From NCBI RefSeq assembly GCF_900156425.1, contig NZ_FTNO01000001.1:310001-374000 (forward strand): 64,000 nucleotides of DNA, in the 5' to 3' direction. Positions within the stretch are counted from its first letter, which is position 1; each line of letters starts with the position of its first letter. The stretch comes from Haladaptatus litoreus (GTDB taxonomy: Archaea > Halobacteriota > Halobacteria > Halobacteriales > Haladaptataceae). This document shows, piece by piece, positions 25,924 through 34,618 of the stretch. A program made the translations under genes and the position numbers. The notes under the pieces were generated by a model that was not told the DNA's origin, made no database searches, and saw nothing but the letters and a program-made list of their open reading frames with translations.

Positions 25924-26598
25924 ATGACCTTCGATTCGTTCACCCTCGCGGCGAGCACCGCGGTGCTCGCGGACGAACCGCATGCCCGCGACCACGCCGA
26001 CGTGGTCGAATTTCGCATGGATTTGGCGGACGACCCACTCTCCCAACTGGCCGACTACGACGGCGAACTACCGATTCTCGCCACGAATCGTGCGTCGTGG
26101 GAGGGTGGCGAGGCTACCGGCGACGAATCGAGATTGGACGCGCTCGAAACCGCCGCGGAGTACGACACCGTCGCCGCAATCGACCTCGAACTGGAGTGTC
26201 TGCTGTCGGGGGAGGGAAATCGAGTAGCCGAACACGCCCGCAAGCACGATTCGGCGGTCGTCGCCTCGATTCACGATTTCGAGGAAACGCCCGACGAAAA
26301 CCGACTGCGGGAACTACTGGAACAGGCTACCGACTACGCCGACGTGGGGAAACTCGCCGTCACTGCGAATTCGCGGTCAGACGTTCTCGATCTGCTCTCG
26401 GTGACGAATCGACTGACCGAGCGCGGACGAACCGTGGCGACGATGGCGATGGGCGAAATCGGTCGCCATTCCCGCGCCGTCGCTCCGATTTACGGGTCGA
26501 AAATCGGCTACGCGCCGTTGAATTCGGCGGACGCAACGGCACCGGGGCAGTACGATTTGGCCACGCTGTCGCAGTTGGTGCGAGAACTACAGGGATGA
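25924..26598 (+). CDS. aroD: 3-dehydroquinate dehydratase, type I
   Basis: 224 aa. Converts 3-dehydroquinate to 3-dehydroshikimate in aromatic amino-acid synthesis, through a Schiff base to a lysine. VVEFRMDLAD (EFRMD substrate loop), VVASIHDFEETP with the catalytic His of the dyad (SIHDF), the Schiff-base lysine in YADVGKLAVTA, and VATMAMGEIGRHSRAVAPIYGSKIGYAPL are all conserved. It is a single-domain form without a shikimate dehydrogenase fusion. It opens a block of aromatic-pathway genes that runs to 33634. Confidence 0.95.
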   Translation: MTFDSFTLAASTAVLADEPHARDHADVVEFRMDLADDPLSQLADYDGELPILATNRASWEGGEATGDESRLDALETAAEYDTVAAIDLELECLLSGEGNRVAEHARKHDSAVVASIHDFEETPDENRLRELLEQATDYADVGKLAVTANSRSDVLDLLSVTNRLTERGRTVATMAMGEIGRHSRAVAPIYGSKIGYAPLNSADATAPGQYDLATLSQLVRELQG

Positions 26599-27066
26599 CG
26601 AGCCGTGATTTTCTGGTAGAATAAAGACGAGTTCAACTGCTTGCTTTAGACCACACTGGAGGTTATCGCTAGTGATTGTTCGACTTTTCACGGAGAATCA
26701 GCAAGACGGGTTTCCGTCGCAAGTCGACTGGTCAAATTTGGCTTGGGGCGGGCAGGCCAGTGGCCTGCCCGCCCCGCTGTCCTGGTGTCTTGAAAACGCA
26801 GAGCGTTTTCAACGGCAGGAAAGAGCGTGTCTCTTTCAGCGGCAACGGGCGAGCGAAGAACGAGCGGGTGATGAGCGAGGGCGTGACCTAGAGTCGCTAT
26901 TCGCACTCAACTCGGCATCGTCTCCAATTCTGTAACTGAGGAAACGTCACGAGCACCACGTTCGTCACGATTGCCGAATTTTGTCAATTACTTCTCACCA
27001 AGAACGTCCCTGCGATGAAAGCCGTATTGCAAGGATTTAACACCGCCCAACAACAACCCACGAAAA
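26599..27066. repeat. Gene-free stretch with four successive hairpins
   Basis: No gene. Four inverted repeats follow one another: GACGG/CCGTC at 26705-26718; a perfect palindrome with arms 26745-26759 and 26761-26775; arms 26790-26799 and 26803-26812 with a 3-base AGA loop; and GAAAGAG/CTCTTTC at 26819-26837. CTAG sites lie at 26669 and 26888. A TTTAAC box near 27036, 30 bases before ATG 27067, is a probable promoter for the next gene. Confidence 0.65.
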
Positions 27067-27486
27067 ATGACACGAAAGCGCCCGTGGCTGGCGGCGGTCT
27101 TTGCTCTCGTCTATCCCGGGTTGGGTCACACTTATCTGCGTCAGTGGCTTCGCGCGCTTCTTTGGTTCGGATTTGCCCTCGTCACTGTGATGGTGTTCAT
27201 TCCGCAGGAGACGTTTCAGGCGGTCGAAAGCGGTGGCTTCTCCGTCTACTACGAAGAACTGAGTTCACTGCCCTTCGAGGTCACCCTCCCGATTCTCGTC
27301 GTCCAGTTGTGCAACGTGATTGATGCCTACTGGTCTGCACTCCGAAACAACCGTGCGGCCGCCGCGACGGCGACGGCCGGCGAAGGCGAGGTGCGCTGTC
27401 CACACTGCCGGAGGAACGTGGACGACGACCTCGACTTCTGTCACTGGTGTACGAACCCAATCGACACCGAAACCGCGGCCCAGTAA
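27067..27486 (+). CDS. Membrane protein with C-terminal zinc ribbon
   Basis: 139 aa. Two or three hydrophobic segments (WLAAVFALVYPGLGHTYL, ALLWFGFALVTVMVFI, VTLPILVVQLCNVIDAYW) in the first 90 residues, then an Ala-rich link and a zinc ribbon CPHCRRNVDDDLDFCHWC at the C-terminus. This arrangement is common among haloarchaeal proteins of unknown function; the PGLGHTYLRQW motif resembles TM2-type membrane proteins. The ribbon is presumably cytoplasmic. A TATA-like TTTAAC about 30 bases upstream suggests a leaderless transcript. Confidence 0.82.
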   Translation: MTRKRPWLAAVFALVYPGLGHTYLRQWLRALLWFGFALVTVMVFIPQETFQAVESGGFSVYYEELSSLPFEVTLPILVVQLCNVIDAYWSALRNNRAAAATATAGEGEVRCPHCRRNVDDDLDFCHWCTNPIDTETAAQ

Positions 27487-27513
27487 ATCGCGTTCGAACT
27501 CCTCTTTTCCGGA

Positions 27514-28686
27514 CTACTGCTCGATGATGCTCTCTTCGACGCTTTCGCCGAAGTGGCGCGCACCGCCCTCCAGATAGAGTTTCAGTTCGTCGCCGACTTC
27601 GAGGTCGGTCACCGCTTTTCTGCCGTCCTGCGTCGCGACTTTGATGGTTTCTGCGTTCTGAAGCAGCGTCTCGACTCGGTCGCCGTCCTCGGTTTCGACT
27701 TCGACGCGGAACATCGGGCGCTTCTCGATTTTCACCCGCCCGACGATTGCCTCGCGGGTGTTGCCGTCGGTATCGACCAACTGAACTTCGTCGCCGCTCT
27801 GGAGTTCGGCGAGGTATTTCGTCCCGCCGTCCGGCACGCGAACGTAGGCGTGGACTGCGCCAGCATTCACTCGGAACGGCCGCGAGGCGACGTAGGGCGA
27901 TTCGGCTGTTTCCGCGTGGACGAAAAAGAGGCCCCGCGACATCGACCCGACGAGCATGCCCTCGTCGTGTTCCATCAGCGACCCCGTATCGACGCAGACG
28001 CGGTCTGCACTTCCGGTCTGCTCGATGGTCAGCACTTCGCCCCACTCCAAATCGAGCGTTTCGCGCTCCGCGGTGTCCCGAACGTCTACCGTCGCTCGAA
28101 TCTCGTCCGGACTGTCGCTGTCGAGCAGAACCGCGTCGGCACCGAGTTCCAGCGTCTCGAACGCGGTTCGGGCCTCCTCGGCGTTCGTAACGCCAGCGAC
28201 CAAATCGGTTTCCTCGCCGATTCTGGCGATGAGGTTTTCGAGCGGGATGATCGTCCAATCCTCGCCGACGACGATGGTGTAGTCGCCTTCCTCTGCCGCT
28301 GCTTCCGCGAAGGCCTCGTACTCTTCGCTCAGGATTCGAACGAAGGCACCCTCCGCCGCGTCCTCGCGCCGAAGCGTGGACAGGTCGGCGGAACCGGAGA
28401 AATCCGAGGGAAGGTCAACCGTTCCGTCGCCTTCGCCGTCCTTGCCGACGATTCTGGCGTCCGGTTCGGGTACTTCCTCGTTTTCTTCCACGTCGAAGAC
28501 GTGAACGTCGCTGTCGGCGCGGAACGCCGCGACGTTGACCTCGCCGAGTGTTCGCACGCGCTCTACGTCGCGTTCGTCCACCAGCACCCAGTCAACACCG
28601 GCTTCCAATCCGGCGGTAATTCGTTTGCGGCGGTCGTCCCAGTCGCCAACGTCGGAATCGGCTTTCAGCCACACGGAGCGTGTCAT
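27514..28686 (-). CDS. aroB': 3-dehydroquinate synthase II
   Basis: 390 aa. The archaeal enzyme makes 3-dehydroquinate from 2-amino-3,7-dideoxy-D-threo-hept-6-ulosonate (ADH) by oxidative deamination and cyclisation, replacing the bacterial DAHP-based route. MTRSVWLKADSDVGDW at the start, the central DYTIVVGEDWTIIPLENLIA, EVLTIEQTGSADRVCVDT, GMLVGSMSRGLFFVHAE and FRVNAGAVHAYV are typical. The full length is present. It works with ADH synthase (29982-30776) and aroD, all within 7 kb. The gene is convergent with the zinc-ribbon membrane protein gene. Confidence 0.95.
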   Translation of the reverse strand: MTRSVWLKADSDVGDWDDRRKRITAGLEAGVDWVLVDERDVERVRTLGEVNVAAFRADSDVHVFDVEENEEVPEPDARIVGKDGEGDGTVDLPSDFSGSADLSTLRREDAAEGAFVRILSEEYEAFAEAAAEEGDYTIVVGEDWTIIPLENLIARIGEETDLVAGVTNAEEARTAFETLELGADAVLLDSDSPDEIRATVDVRDTAERETLDLEWGEVLTIEQTGSADRVCVDTGSLMEHDEGMLVGSMSRGLFFVHAETAESPYVASRPFRVNAGAVHAYVRVPDGGTKYLAELQSGDEVQLVDTDGNTREAIVGRVKIEKRPMFRVEVETEDGDRVETLLQNAETIKVATQDGRKAVTDLEVGDELKLYLEGGARHFGESVEESIIEQ

Positions 28687-28804
28687 GCTGAATCGGTCGT
28701 AGGCACGTGGCTTGAACGTGGCGGAATCCGCAACTTCTCGCCATTTCCCACGAACTTCACCCCACTCGGTAGCTTTTTTCTATCCACTCGGTTATTACTA
28801 TCAA

Positions 28805-29476
28805 ATGACCAATATCGACGCGGTTCTCTTCGACCTCGACTCGACGCTGTGTGTCTCCGACCAAGACGAGGAGGCAGTTCTCGCTGAGGCGTTCGACCGT
28901 GCATCAGTCGAACAGTACTGTACGGTCACGGACATCATTGCCGCGGTAGACGACATTACAACCCCGAAAACGCCACACGAGTTTTACGAATTTTGCTTCG
29001 CCGCCGCCGCTCGGGAGGCAGGTGTCGAGACGCCTCACGCATCGGCGCTCGCCACAGCGTACGAGGAGTGTCTCGACCATTCTGCGGTCTCGTTCCGCCC
29101 CGGCGCAGAGGCAGCATTGGAGGCCGCTAGCGACGCGAAACTCGGACTCGTAACGAATGGGGGCGAAGCAAACCAGACCGTCAAATTAGAAGCACTCGGA
29201 ATAACTGATGTCTTCGACACGCACGTCTTCGTCAACCCCTCCGGTGGTGTTCCACCGAAACCCGACCCGACTCCCTTCGAGCACGCCCTGACTGAACTCG
29301 ACGCGACGCCAGCCGATGCGATTCACGTCGGCGATTCGCTGGGTGCTGATGTGGCCGGTGCAAATGCCCTCGGCATCGATTCCGTCTGGGTTCCCTATCG
29401 AGAGCAAATAACAGACCCTATCCCCGAGCCGACGTACACGCTTCACTCGCTTGCGGAATTTCCGAGTCTCCTCTAA
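28805..29476 (+). CDS. HAD family hydrolase
   Basis: 223 aa. Haloacid dehalogenase-like phosphatase, subfamily I: motif I FDLDSTLCVSD with the nucleophile Asp (usually DxDxT; here DLDST), a helical cap (residues about 20-90), motif II LVTNGG, the Lys of motif III in PPKPDPTPFEHAL, and motif IV IHVGDSLGADVAGANALG. Substrate unknown, probably a small phosphorylated metabolite such as phosphoglycolate. The start ATG 28805 follows the AT-rich stretch CGGTTATTACTATCAA; an earlier open frame from 28712 has no family-like residues. It is divergent from the dehydroquinate synthase gene. Confidence 0.9.
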   Translation: MTNIDAVLFDLDSTLCVSDQDEEAVLAEAFDRASVEQYCTVTDIIAAVDDITTPKTPHEFYEFCFAAAAREAGVETPHASALATAYEECLDHSAVSFRPGAEAALEAASDAKLGLVTNGGEANQTVKLEALGITDVFDTHVFVNPSGGVPPKPDPTPFEHALTELDATPADAIHVGDSLGADVAGANALGIDSVWVPYREQITDPIPEPTYTLHSLAEFPSLL

Positions 29477-29568
29477 AATCAGATTTCGACCGAACTCTGC
29501 CTCATTGTGTTTTCGGCCGACAGGTTTCGTAGACGACGCTCGAAACCGCTTGGACGATAACTGATGGA

Positions 29569-29963
29569 TTATGCCCCCGAGGACAATCTGTTCGTCGTTT
29601 CCGAACTGGCCCAGAGAACGAGTACCGACCCAGTGACTGCTGTGGCCAGCAGTGCAACGCTGTCCAATGACTGCGTCCAGTCAGATTCGAACACTGCAAC
29701 TGGAACGACGATGCCAGCGATTCCAACGCTCGTCAGCGCGAGAAATGCGAACCGTATCCGCTGGCCTTTGGGGCGTATCGCGCGACACAACTGCCGAGCA
29801 CCAGTAAAACCGGTGGAATCGCGAGAACCGGTGTTCCGAGGAAGATGTACGCGAGAAACAGGAGGGAGCTTGCGAAAATCATCCCAAGGCTGAAAACATC
29901 AGACTCACGAACAGAATCCATTGCGAATGGATGAATTTCTGATAGTATGTTCGTTTCGGTCAC
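29569..29963 (-). pseudogene. Frameshifted small four-helix membrane protein
   Basis: Two overlapping frames on the minus strand each encode two membrane helices. The first (from GTG 29963, or ATG 29921) gives FSLGMIFASSLLFLAYIF and PVLAIPPVLLVLGSCV and stops at 29733. The second (29790-29569) gives RFAFLALTSVGIAGIVVPVAVF and SVALLATAVTGSVLVLWAS, but its only nearby start is TTG and there is no ATG. Joining them near 29750-29780 (YAPK to GQRIRFAFLAL) makes a single protein of about 130 aa with four helices. A one-base change in an ancestral gene is therefore likely, though two coupled small genes cannot be excluded. Function unknown. It lies 18 bases downstream of ADH synthase. Confidence 0.55.
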
Positions 29964-29981
29964 GATGGTATATTCGACAGC

Positions 29982-30776
29982 TTACGCGTTAGCCAGTAAC
30001 CCAACTTCCGCAAGCGCGTCCTCGGCGGACAAATCGTCGTGGACGACGCCGGAAACCGCCCGAGCGATTGCCTTCGGATTGTCGTGCTGGAAGACGGAGC
30101 GGCCAATCGAGACGCCCGCCGCGCCCGCGTCCATCGCGCCGCGAACCGCGTCGAGGGTCGCTTCGTCGCCCTCCGGTGCGCCGCCCGCGATGACCACCGG
30201 GAGGCGCGTCGATTCGACGACGTGTTCGAAGCTGTCCGAGTCGCCGCTGTAGGCCGTCTTCACGACATCTGCGCCGACTTCCTCCGCGAGTCGAACCGCG
30301 TGGCCGAGATTTTCCGCGTCGTGTTCATCGACATCCGGGCCGCGAGCGTAGGACATGGCGAGGACGGGCATGCCGAACTTATCCGCCTTGCTGGTGACCT
30401 CCGAGAGTTCGGTGATTTGTTTGGGTTCGTAGTTGCTTCCGACGTTGATATGAAAAGAGACGGCGTCCGCACCGGCCCGAATCGCTTCCTCGACGGTGCC
30501 GGTCATTCGTTTATCGTTCGCATCCGGGCCGATTGTCGTGGAGGCGTTCAGGTGGACGATGTAGCCCGCGTCGTTTTTGTTCGGATGGACGCGCGGCGCG
30601 ATTCCCTTCTGCGTGAGAACGGCGTCCGCGCCGCCCCGTGTCACCGCGTCGATTGTCGATTCGATGTTCTTCAGGCCGCGTACTGCGCCCAGTGTAATGC
30701 CGTGGTCCATCGGAACGATGACGAAGCGTCCGTCGCGTCCGATGCGGTCGAGTCGTGCTGCAATTCCAGTGTTCAT
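29982..30776 (-). CDS. 2-amino-3,7-dideoxy-D-threo-hept-6-ulosonate (ADH) synthase
   Basis: 264 aa class I aldolase fold (DhnA/FbaB-like). RFVIVPMDHGITLGAVRGL at the start, VLTQKGIAPRV, VGSNYEPKQI, LAMSYARGP and the Schiff-base lysine in DVVKTAYSGD; VVIAGGAPEGDEAT near the end binds phosphate. In archaea these proteins are fructose-bisphosphate aldolases or ADH synthases making the first precursor of the shikimate pathway. Position behind trpCBA and near dehydroquinate synthase II favours ADH synthase. It follows trpA by 31 bases on the same strand, so it is probably the last gene of the trp operon. Start ATG 30776; an upstream ATG at 30794 adds six residues. Confidence 0.9.
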   Translation of the reverse strand: MNTGIAARLDRIGRDGRFVIVPMDHGITLGAVRGLKNIESTIDAVTRGGADAVLTQKGIAPRVHPNKNDAGYIVHLNASTTIGPDANDKRMTGTVEEAIRAGADAVSFHINVGSNYEPKQITELSEVTSKADKFGMPVLAMSYARGPDVDEHDAENLGHAVRLAEEVGADVVKTAYSGDSDSFEHVVESTRLPVVIAGGAPEGDEATLDAVRGAMDAGAAGVSIGRSVFQHDNPKAIARAVSGVVHDDLSAEDALAEVGLLANA

Positions 30777-30807
30777 TGTGTGACTGTGTAGCAAGCTAGT
30801 GTGAAAT

Positions 30808-31626
30808 TCATTCCGGTTGCGGTACTTCCTGTGTCCCGTCGCGTGCCCCGGATTTGAGTTCCGCGGCCTTCGATTCGAGACGCTTTGCGACGTTCTCGCC
30901 CGAGGCGATGATGTCCACGAGGGCGCTTCCGACGACGACGCCGTCAGCGCCCGCCGAGACGATCTCTTTGGCGTGTTCGCCCTCGCTCACGCCGAAACCG
31001 ACCGCCTTCGGCAGGTCGGTTTCGGCGAGTCGGGAGAGACTGTCGTGGGTCGCACCGCTCACGTCGGCCTGCGCCCCGGTGGTTCCCATTCGGGCTTGCA
31101 CGTAGACGAACCCGGACGCCTGCGAGAGAATTCGTCGTTCGCGCTCGTCCGTGGTCGTCGGCGCGACGATGAACACGAGGTCGAGGCCGTGTTCGTCACA
31201 CGCCTCCCGAAGCGAGTCGCTTTCTTCTACCGGAAGGTCGGGAACGATGAGTCCCGAAATCCCGGTCTCTCCTGCAGCAGAAACGAACGACTCGACGCCT
31301 TCAGAGTCGCCGTATTGGTAGATGAGGTTGTAGTAGGTCATGCAGACGATTGGCACGTCCACGTCCAGTTCGGAGACGAGGTCGAGATATTTGTCGGGCG
31401 TCATCCCGCCGGAAAGCGCGCGTTGGATGGCGTTCTGAATCGTCGGGCCGTCGGCAATCGGTTCCGAAAACGGCAGGCCGAGTTCGATAACGTCTGCGCC
31501 ACCCTTCGCGAGAGCGCGGACGTACTCCTTCGTCGCCTCCGGATTCGGATCGCCAGCGACGACGTAGGGAATCAGGGCTGGTTCGCCGGAAAAGGCGGAT
31601 TCGAGGGTCGATTGCTGATTGCTCAT
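30808..31626 (-). CDS. trpA: Tryptophan synthase alpha subunit
   Basis: 272 aa. Splits indole-3-glycerol phosphate to indole, which is passed to Trp[45 protein letters not shown] with the catalytic Glu, [23 protein letters not shown] with the catalytic Asp, [12 protein letters not shown], and [26 protein letters not shown] are present. The start codon overlaps the trpB stop by four bases, so translation is probably coupled. Confidence 0.97.
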   Translation of the reverse strand: MSNQQSTLESAFSGEPALIPYVVAGDPNPEATKEYVRALAKGGADVIELGLPFSEPIADGPTIQNAIQRALSGGMTPDKYLDLVSELDVDVPIVCMTYYNLIYQYGDSEGVESFVSAAGETGISGLIVPDLPVEESDSLREACDEHGLDLVFIVAPTTTDERERRILSQASGFVYVQARMGTTGAQADVSGATHDSLSRLAETDLPKAVGFGVSEGEHAKEIVSAGADGVVVGSALVDIIASGENVAKRLESKAAELKSGARDGTQEVPQPE

Positions 31627-32882
31627 TCAAATACCTCCATGCTCGGTGCAGTGTCAATGCCGCGCTTTTCGCTCTCCTCGATGACCGTATCGAGGTCTTT
31701 GTCCCCTCGTCCGGAGACGTTGACGACGACGAGGTCGCCCAATTCGTCGGACTCGTCCGAATTTTCTGCCTCTTCCAGATAGGCAATCGCGTGGCTTGAC
31801 TCCAGCGCGGGGATAATTCCCTCCAGTTTCGACAGTCGATGGAACGCTTCGAGCGCGGCGTCGTCACCGACGCTCACGGGCGTCACGCGACCCGTTTCCG
31901 CGAGATGCGCGAGTTCCGGGCCGACGCCGGAGTAGTCGAGTCCAGCGCTCACGCTGTGGGATTCGAGAATCTGCCCGTCTCTGCTCTGGAGCAGTTTGGT
32001 TCGCGCGCCGTGGAGCACGCCGTCTTCGCCCGTCGAAAGCGAGGCGGAGTGTGGAGCGAGGCCTTCGTCCTCGTCAATCGCCAGGCCCGACCCACCCGCT
32101 TCGACCGCGAACAGGGATACGTCCCCATCTCCCACGAACTCGTGGAACGCACCCATCGTGTTCGACCCGCCGCCCGCGCAGGCCACGACGCTGTCCGGCA
32201 GTCTGCCCGCCTGCTCTTGAATCTGCTTTCTCGCTTCGTCGCTGATGACCGCCTGAAAGTCGCGCACCATCTGCGGGAAGGGATGCGGGCCGACGACGCT
32301 TCCGATGACGTAGTGGGTGTTCTCCACGTTGGTCGCCCAGTCGCGCATGGTCTCGTTGATGGCCTCTTTGAGCGTTCCCGAGCCAACGTCCACTGGATTC
32401 ACCTCCGCGTCGTGGGTTCGCATCCGGAAGACGTTCGGGCGCTGGCGGTTGATGTCGGTGCGGCCCATGTACACTTCGCAGTCGATGCCGAGGTAGGTCG
32501 CGGCCATCGCGGTCGCCGTGCCGTGCTGGCCCGCGCCGGTTTCCGCGACGATTCGGTCTTTGCCCATGTACTTCGCCAGCAACACCTGTCCGAGCGCGTT
32601 GTTCAGTTTGTGTGCCCCGCCGTGGAGCAGGTCTTCCCGTTTCAGATAGATGTCGCGGTCGTATCGCTCGCTCAGGGCGTCGGCGCGCTGGAGCGGCGTC
32701 GGTCGTCCGCCGAAGTCGCGGAGGTGGCGACGGAACTCGTCCATGAACCCGTCTTCGTTCTCCAAGACGTATCGTTCGTAAGCAGATTGCAGTTCCTCGA
32801 TGGCGGGCATGAGGACTTCCGGGACGTACTGGCCGCCGTACTCGCCGAATTTGCCGTCCTCGTCGAATCTGGTTTCACTCAT
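31623..32882 (-). CDS. trpB: Tryptophan synthase beta subunit
   Basis: 419 aa, TrpB1 type. Joins indole and serine to make tryptophan with [23 protein letters not shown] at the start, [13 protein letters not shown], the PLP-lysine in [54 protein letters not shown] (phosphate loop) and [16 protein letters not shown] are conserved. The frame remains open for 270 codons upstream, but the protein begins at ATG 32882, which overlaps the trpC stop. It overlaps trpC and trpA by four bases each. Confidence 0.97.
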   Translation of the reverse strand: MSETRFDEDGKFGEYGGQYVPEVLMPAIEELQSAYERYVLENEDGFMDEFRRHLRDFGGRPTPLQRADALSERYDRDIYLKREDLLHGGAHKLNNALGQVLLAKYMGKDRIVAETGAGQHGTATAMAATYLGIDCEVYMGRTDINRQRPNVFRMRTHDAEVNPVDVGSGTLKEAINETMRDWATNVENTHYVIGSVVGPHPFPQMVRDFQAVISDEARKQIQEQAGRLPDSVVACAGGGSNTMGAFHEFVGDGDVSLFAVEAGGSGLAIDEDEGLAPHSASLSTGEDGVLHGARTKLLQSRDGQILESHSVSAGLDYSGVGPELAHLAETGRVTPVSVGDDAALEAFHRLSKLEGIIPALESSHAIAYLEEAENSDESDELGDLVVVNVSGRGDKDLDTVIEESEKRGIDTAPSMEVFE

Positions 32883-33634
32883 GCAGAAACCAACCTCTGG
32901 GTGTTCTCCGCAACATCGCCGTCCATAATCGCACTTCCGACGAGGAGGGCGTCCGCGCCCGCCTCGCGCATTCGTCGGGCGTCGTTCGTCGTCGTGATGC
33001 CGCTTTCTGCGATACAAGTCATCTCGTCCGGCACTTCGGGGGCGACCGACTCGAAGGTGTCGAGGCTCACCTCCAGTTTGCCGAGGTCGCGGTTGTTCAC
33101 GCCGACGATGTCTGCGCCCGCGTCTGTCGCTTTTTCCAGTTCGCCGCGCGTGTGGACTTCGACGAGAACCTGAAAGCCACGCTCTCTCGCTGCTGTGACC
33201 AGTTGCGAAAGGTCGTCGCCCACGAATCGCGCGATGAGCAGGACGAGGTCGGCTTCCACCACGTCCAACTGCGCTTCCTCTACGACGAAATCCTTGCGGA
33301 GTACCGGAACGTCCACGGCTTCGCGAACCCGGCGCAGGTTCTCGGGCGACCCGCCGAAATGCTCCGGTTCGGTCAACACCGACAGTGCGGTCGCCCCGCC
33401 TTCGACCATCTGTTTCGCCAGTTCGACCGGGTCGTCGGTTCGGTTGCCGTCCGTCGTCGGACTCGTCGGCTTCACTTCTGCGATAACCGGAATCTCTCCT
33501 TTCGACTCTGTGCGTGCAATCGCGTCGGCAAACGAGCGTGCGTCTACCGACACGCGCTCGTCGGGTGTGTCTCGGTTTCTCGCGTCCCGAAGTATGGACT
33601 GCACCACGGGTGCGAGTTCGCCTTCTGCGTTCAT
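32879..33634 (-). CDS. trpC: Indole-3-glycerol phosphate synthase
   Basis: 251 aa. Ring closure of the carboxyphenylamino-deoxyribulose phosphate intermediate to indole-3-glycerol phosphate. [14 protein letters not shown] (catalytic Lys), [32 protein letters not shown] (second catalytic Lys), [34 protein letters not shown] with the catalytic Glu, and [15 protein letters not shown] plus ALLVGSAIM complete the barrel. It is the first gene of the trpCBA-ADH synthase run. The other tryptophan genes (trpD, E, F, G) are not in the window. Confidence 0.96.
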   Translation of the reverse strand: MNAEGELAPVVQSILRDARNRDTPDERVSVDARSFADAIARTESKGEIPVIAEVKPTSPTTDGNRTDDPVELAKQMVEGGATALSVLTEPEHFGGSPENLRRVREAVDVPVLRKDFVVEEAQLDVVEADLVLLIARFVGDDLSQLVTAARERGFQVLVEVHTRGELEKATDAGADIVGVNNRDLGKLEVSLDTFESVAPEVPDEMTCIAESGITTTNDARRMREAGADALLVGSAIMDGDVAENTQRLVSA

Positions 33635-33670
33635 TATCGTACATTAACGGACTAGTTTGTACATAAGACT
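33635..33670 (-). promoter_or_regulatory. trpCBA promoter with repeated TGTAC motifs
   Basis: Reading on the minus strand, a TTATGTACAA stretch lies about 25-33 bases before ATG 33634 and could be the TATA box. The palindrome TGTACA (33658-33663) and a second near-copy TGTACG (33638-33643) are 20 bases apart and flank a CTAG at 33652. TGTACA is the core of TRP boxes bound by TrpY in Methanothermobacter; no TrpY-like gene is seen here, so an operator role is only a suggestion. Confidence 0.4.
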
Positions 33671-33721
33671 TGCGTCCACGGGACGCCAATCTTGAAGAGT
33701 CGGACGTGCGTTCTCTCCGGT

Positions 33722-34183
33722 ATGGACGAGAATGCCGGAATTTACGCGCAGGAATCGGCCTATCTGGGCCGATTCGTGCAAATCGGGGTGGCGAGCGGTC
33801 GCGTTCTGCGCGTCACGTTCCCTCGCGAAGCGGACGACGACGCCGAGGAAGACCACGCGGTGCTCGACAGAATCATCGCGTATTTGGAAGGCGTCGAGGA
33901 CAACTTCGAGGACGTACAGGTCGCGCTAACGCTTCCGACCGACCAGCGGAGTGTCCTCGAAGCGGTACGAAAAGTTCCCTACGGCGAACAGGTGAACGTC
34001 GAAACCCTGACCCGGATGACTTCCGGACTCGACCACACCGAGGAGGCAGATTTGGAACTCGCCCGGACTGCCTTGGACGCGAACCCCGCGCCCCTGCTGG
34101 TGCCCGACCACCGGATTCGTGACGGGCCGAGTGCGGCACCACCGGACGTGGAGCAGAAGTTGCGGTCGCTGGAAGGGCTTTAA
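33722..34183 (+). CDS. MGMT-like protein lacking the acceptor cysteine
   Basis: 153 aa. The C-terminal half follows the O6-alkylguanine-DNA alkyltransferase pattern: [29 protein letters not shown] (the winged helix), then [21 protein letters not shown]. In true enzymes the last segment reads PCHRV, with the acceptor Cys; here it is VPDHRI, so it cannot self-alkylate. Proteins of this kind (alkyltransferase-like) can bind damaged DNA and recruit repair. ATG 33722 is chosen because [15 protein letters not shown] looks like the family start. The stop overlaps the next gene on the opposite strand by four bases. Confidence 0.8.
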   Translation: MDENAGIYAQESAYLGRFVQIGVASGRVLRVTFPREADDDAEEDHAVLDRIIAYLEGVEDNFEDVQVALTLPTDQRSVLEAVRKVPYGEQVNVETLTRMTSGLDHTEEADLELARTALDANPAPLLVPDHRIRDGPSAAPPDVEQKLRSLEGL

Positions 34184-34524
34184 TCGGTTTTTAGGCGGAA
34201 CACCCAAAGTAGTGCTCCCGCTATCCGTGTAACGTCTACGGCGTTCTCCCCGAGTAACGGATTCGAGGCGAGCGTGAGATACAGTTCGACACCACCGCTC
34301 AGTGCCAGCGCACCCGCGGTGGCCACGGTAAACGCAGTCATCTTCCATTCGAGTAGCAGTGCAACACCCAACGGAATCCAGAGGAAAGAGAACAACAGTT
34401 TCCCGCCCAACGTGGCGGTTTGGTTGGGAGCGAACTCCCCGTATCCAAGGAGGACGAGCATCACCGCGAAGAGGACGAACATGAGAGCGACGACCGACCG
34501 GGATTTCTTGTTTGGTTCATCCAT
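34180..34524 (-). CDS. Small membrane protein
   Basis: 114 aa with three or four hydrophobic helices (VVALMFVLFAVMLVLLGYGEF, LLFSFLWIPLGVALLLEW, MTAFTVATAGALALSGGVELYL, and a weak last one). No domain recognised. It lies convergent with the MGMT-like gene and divergent from the acetyltransferase-like gene. Nothing suggests a partner. Confidence 0.72.
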   Translation of the reverse strand: MDEPNKKSRSVVALMFVLFAVMLVLLGYGEFAPNQTATLGGKLLFSFLWIPLGVALLLEWKMTAFTVATAGALALSGGVELYLTLASNPLLGENAVDVTRIAGALLWVFRLKTD

Positions 34525-34618
34525 CAGTTTTGCACTGTCACGTCTTCAGAATATTGTTTCGGAATCCCTTGCTATTGCGGTGGATGACTTTTTGATGACT
34601 GCGAACGTATCTCTCCCC

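Noticed and set aside
27553-28887. 444-codon plus-strand frame opposite dehydroquinate synthase II
   Set aside because: Antisense shadow without family motifs.
31623-33689. 688-codon frame as one long protein including TrpB
   Set aside because: Only residues from ATG 32882 match TrpB; the upstream 270 codons are Arg-rich shadow of trpC.
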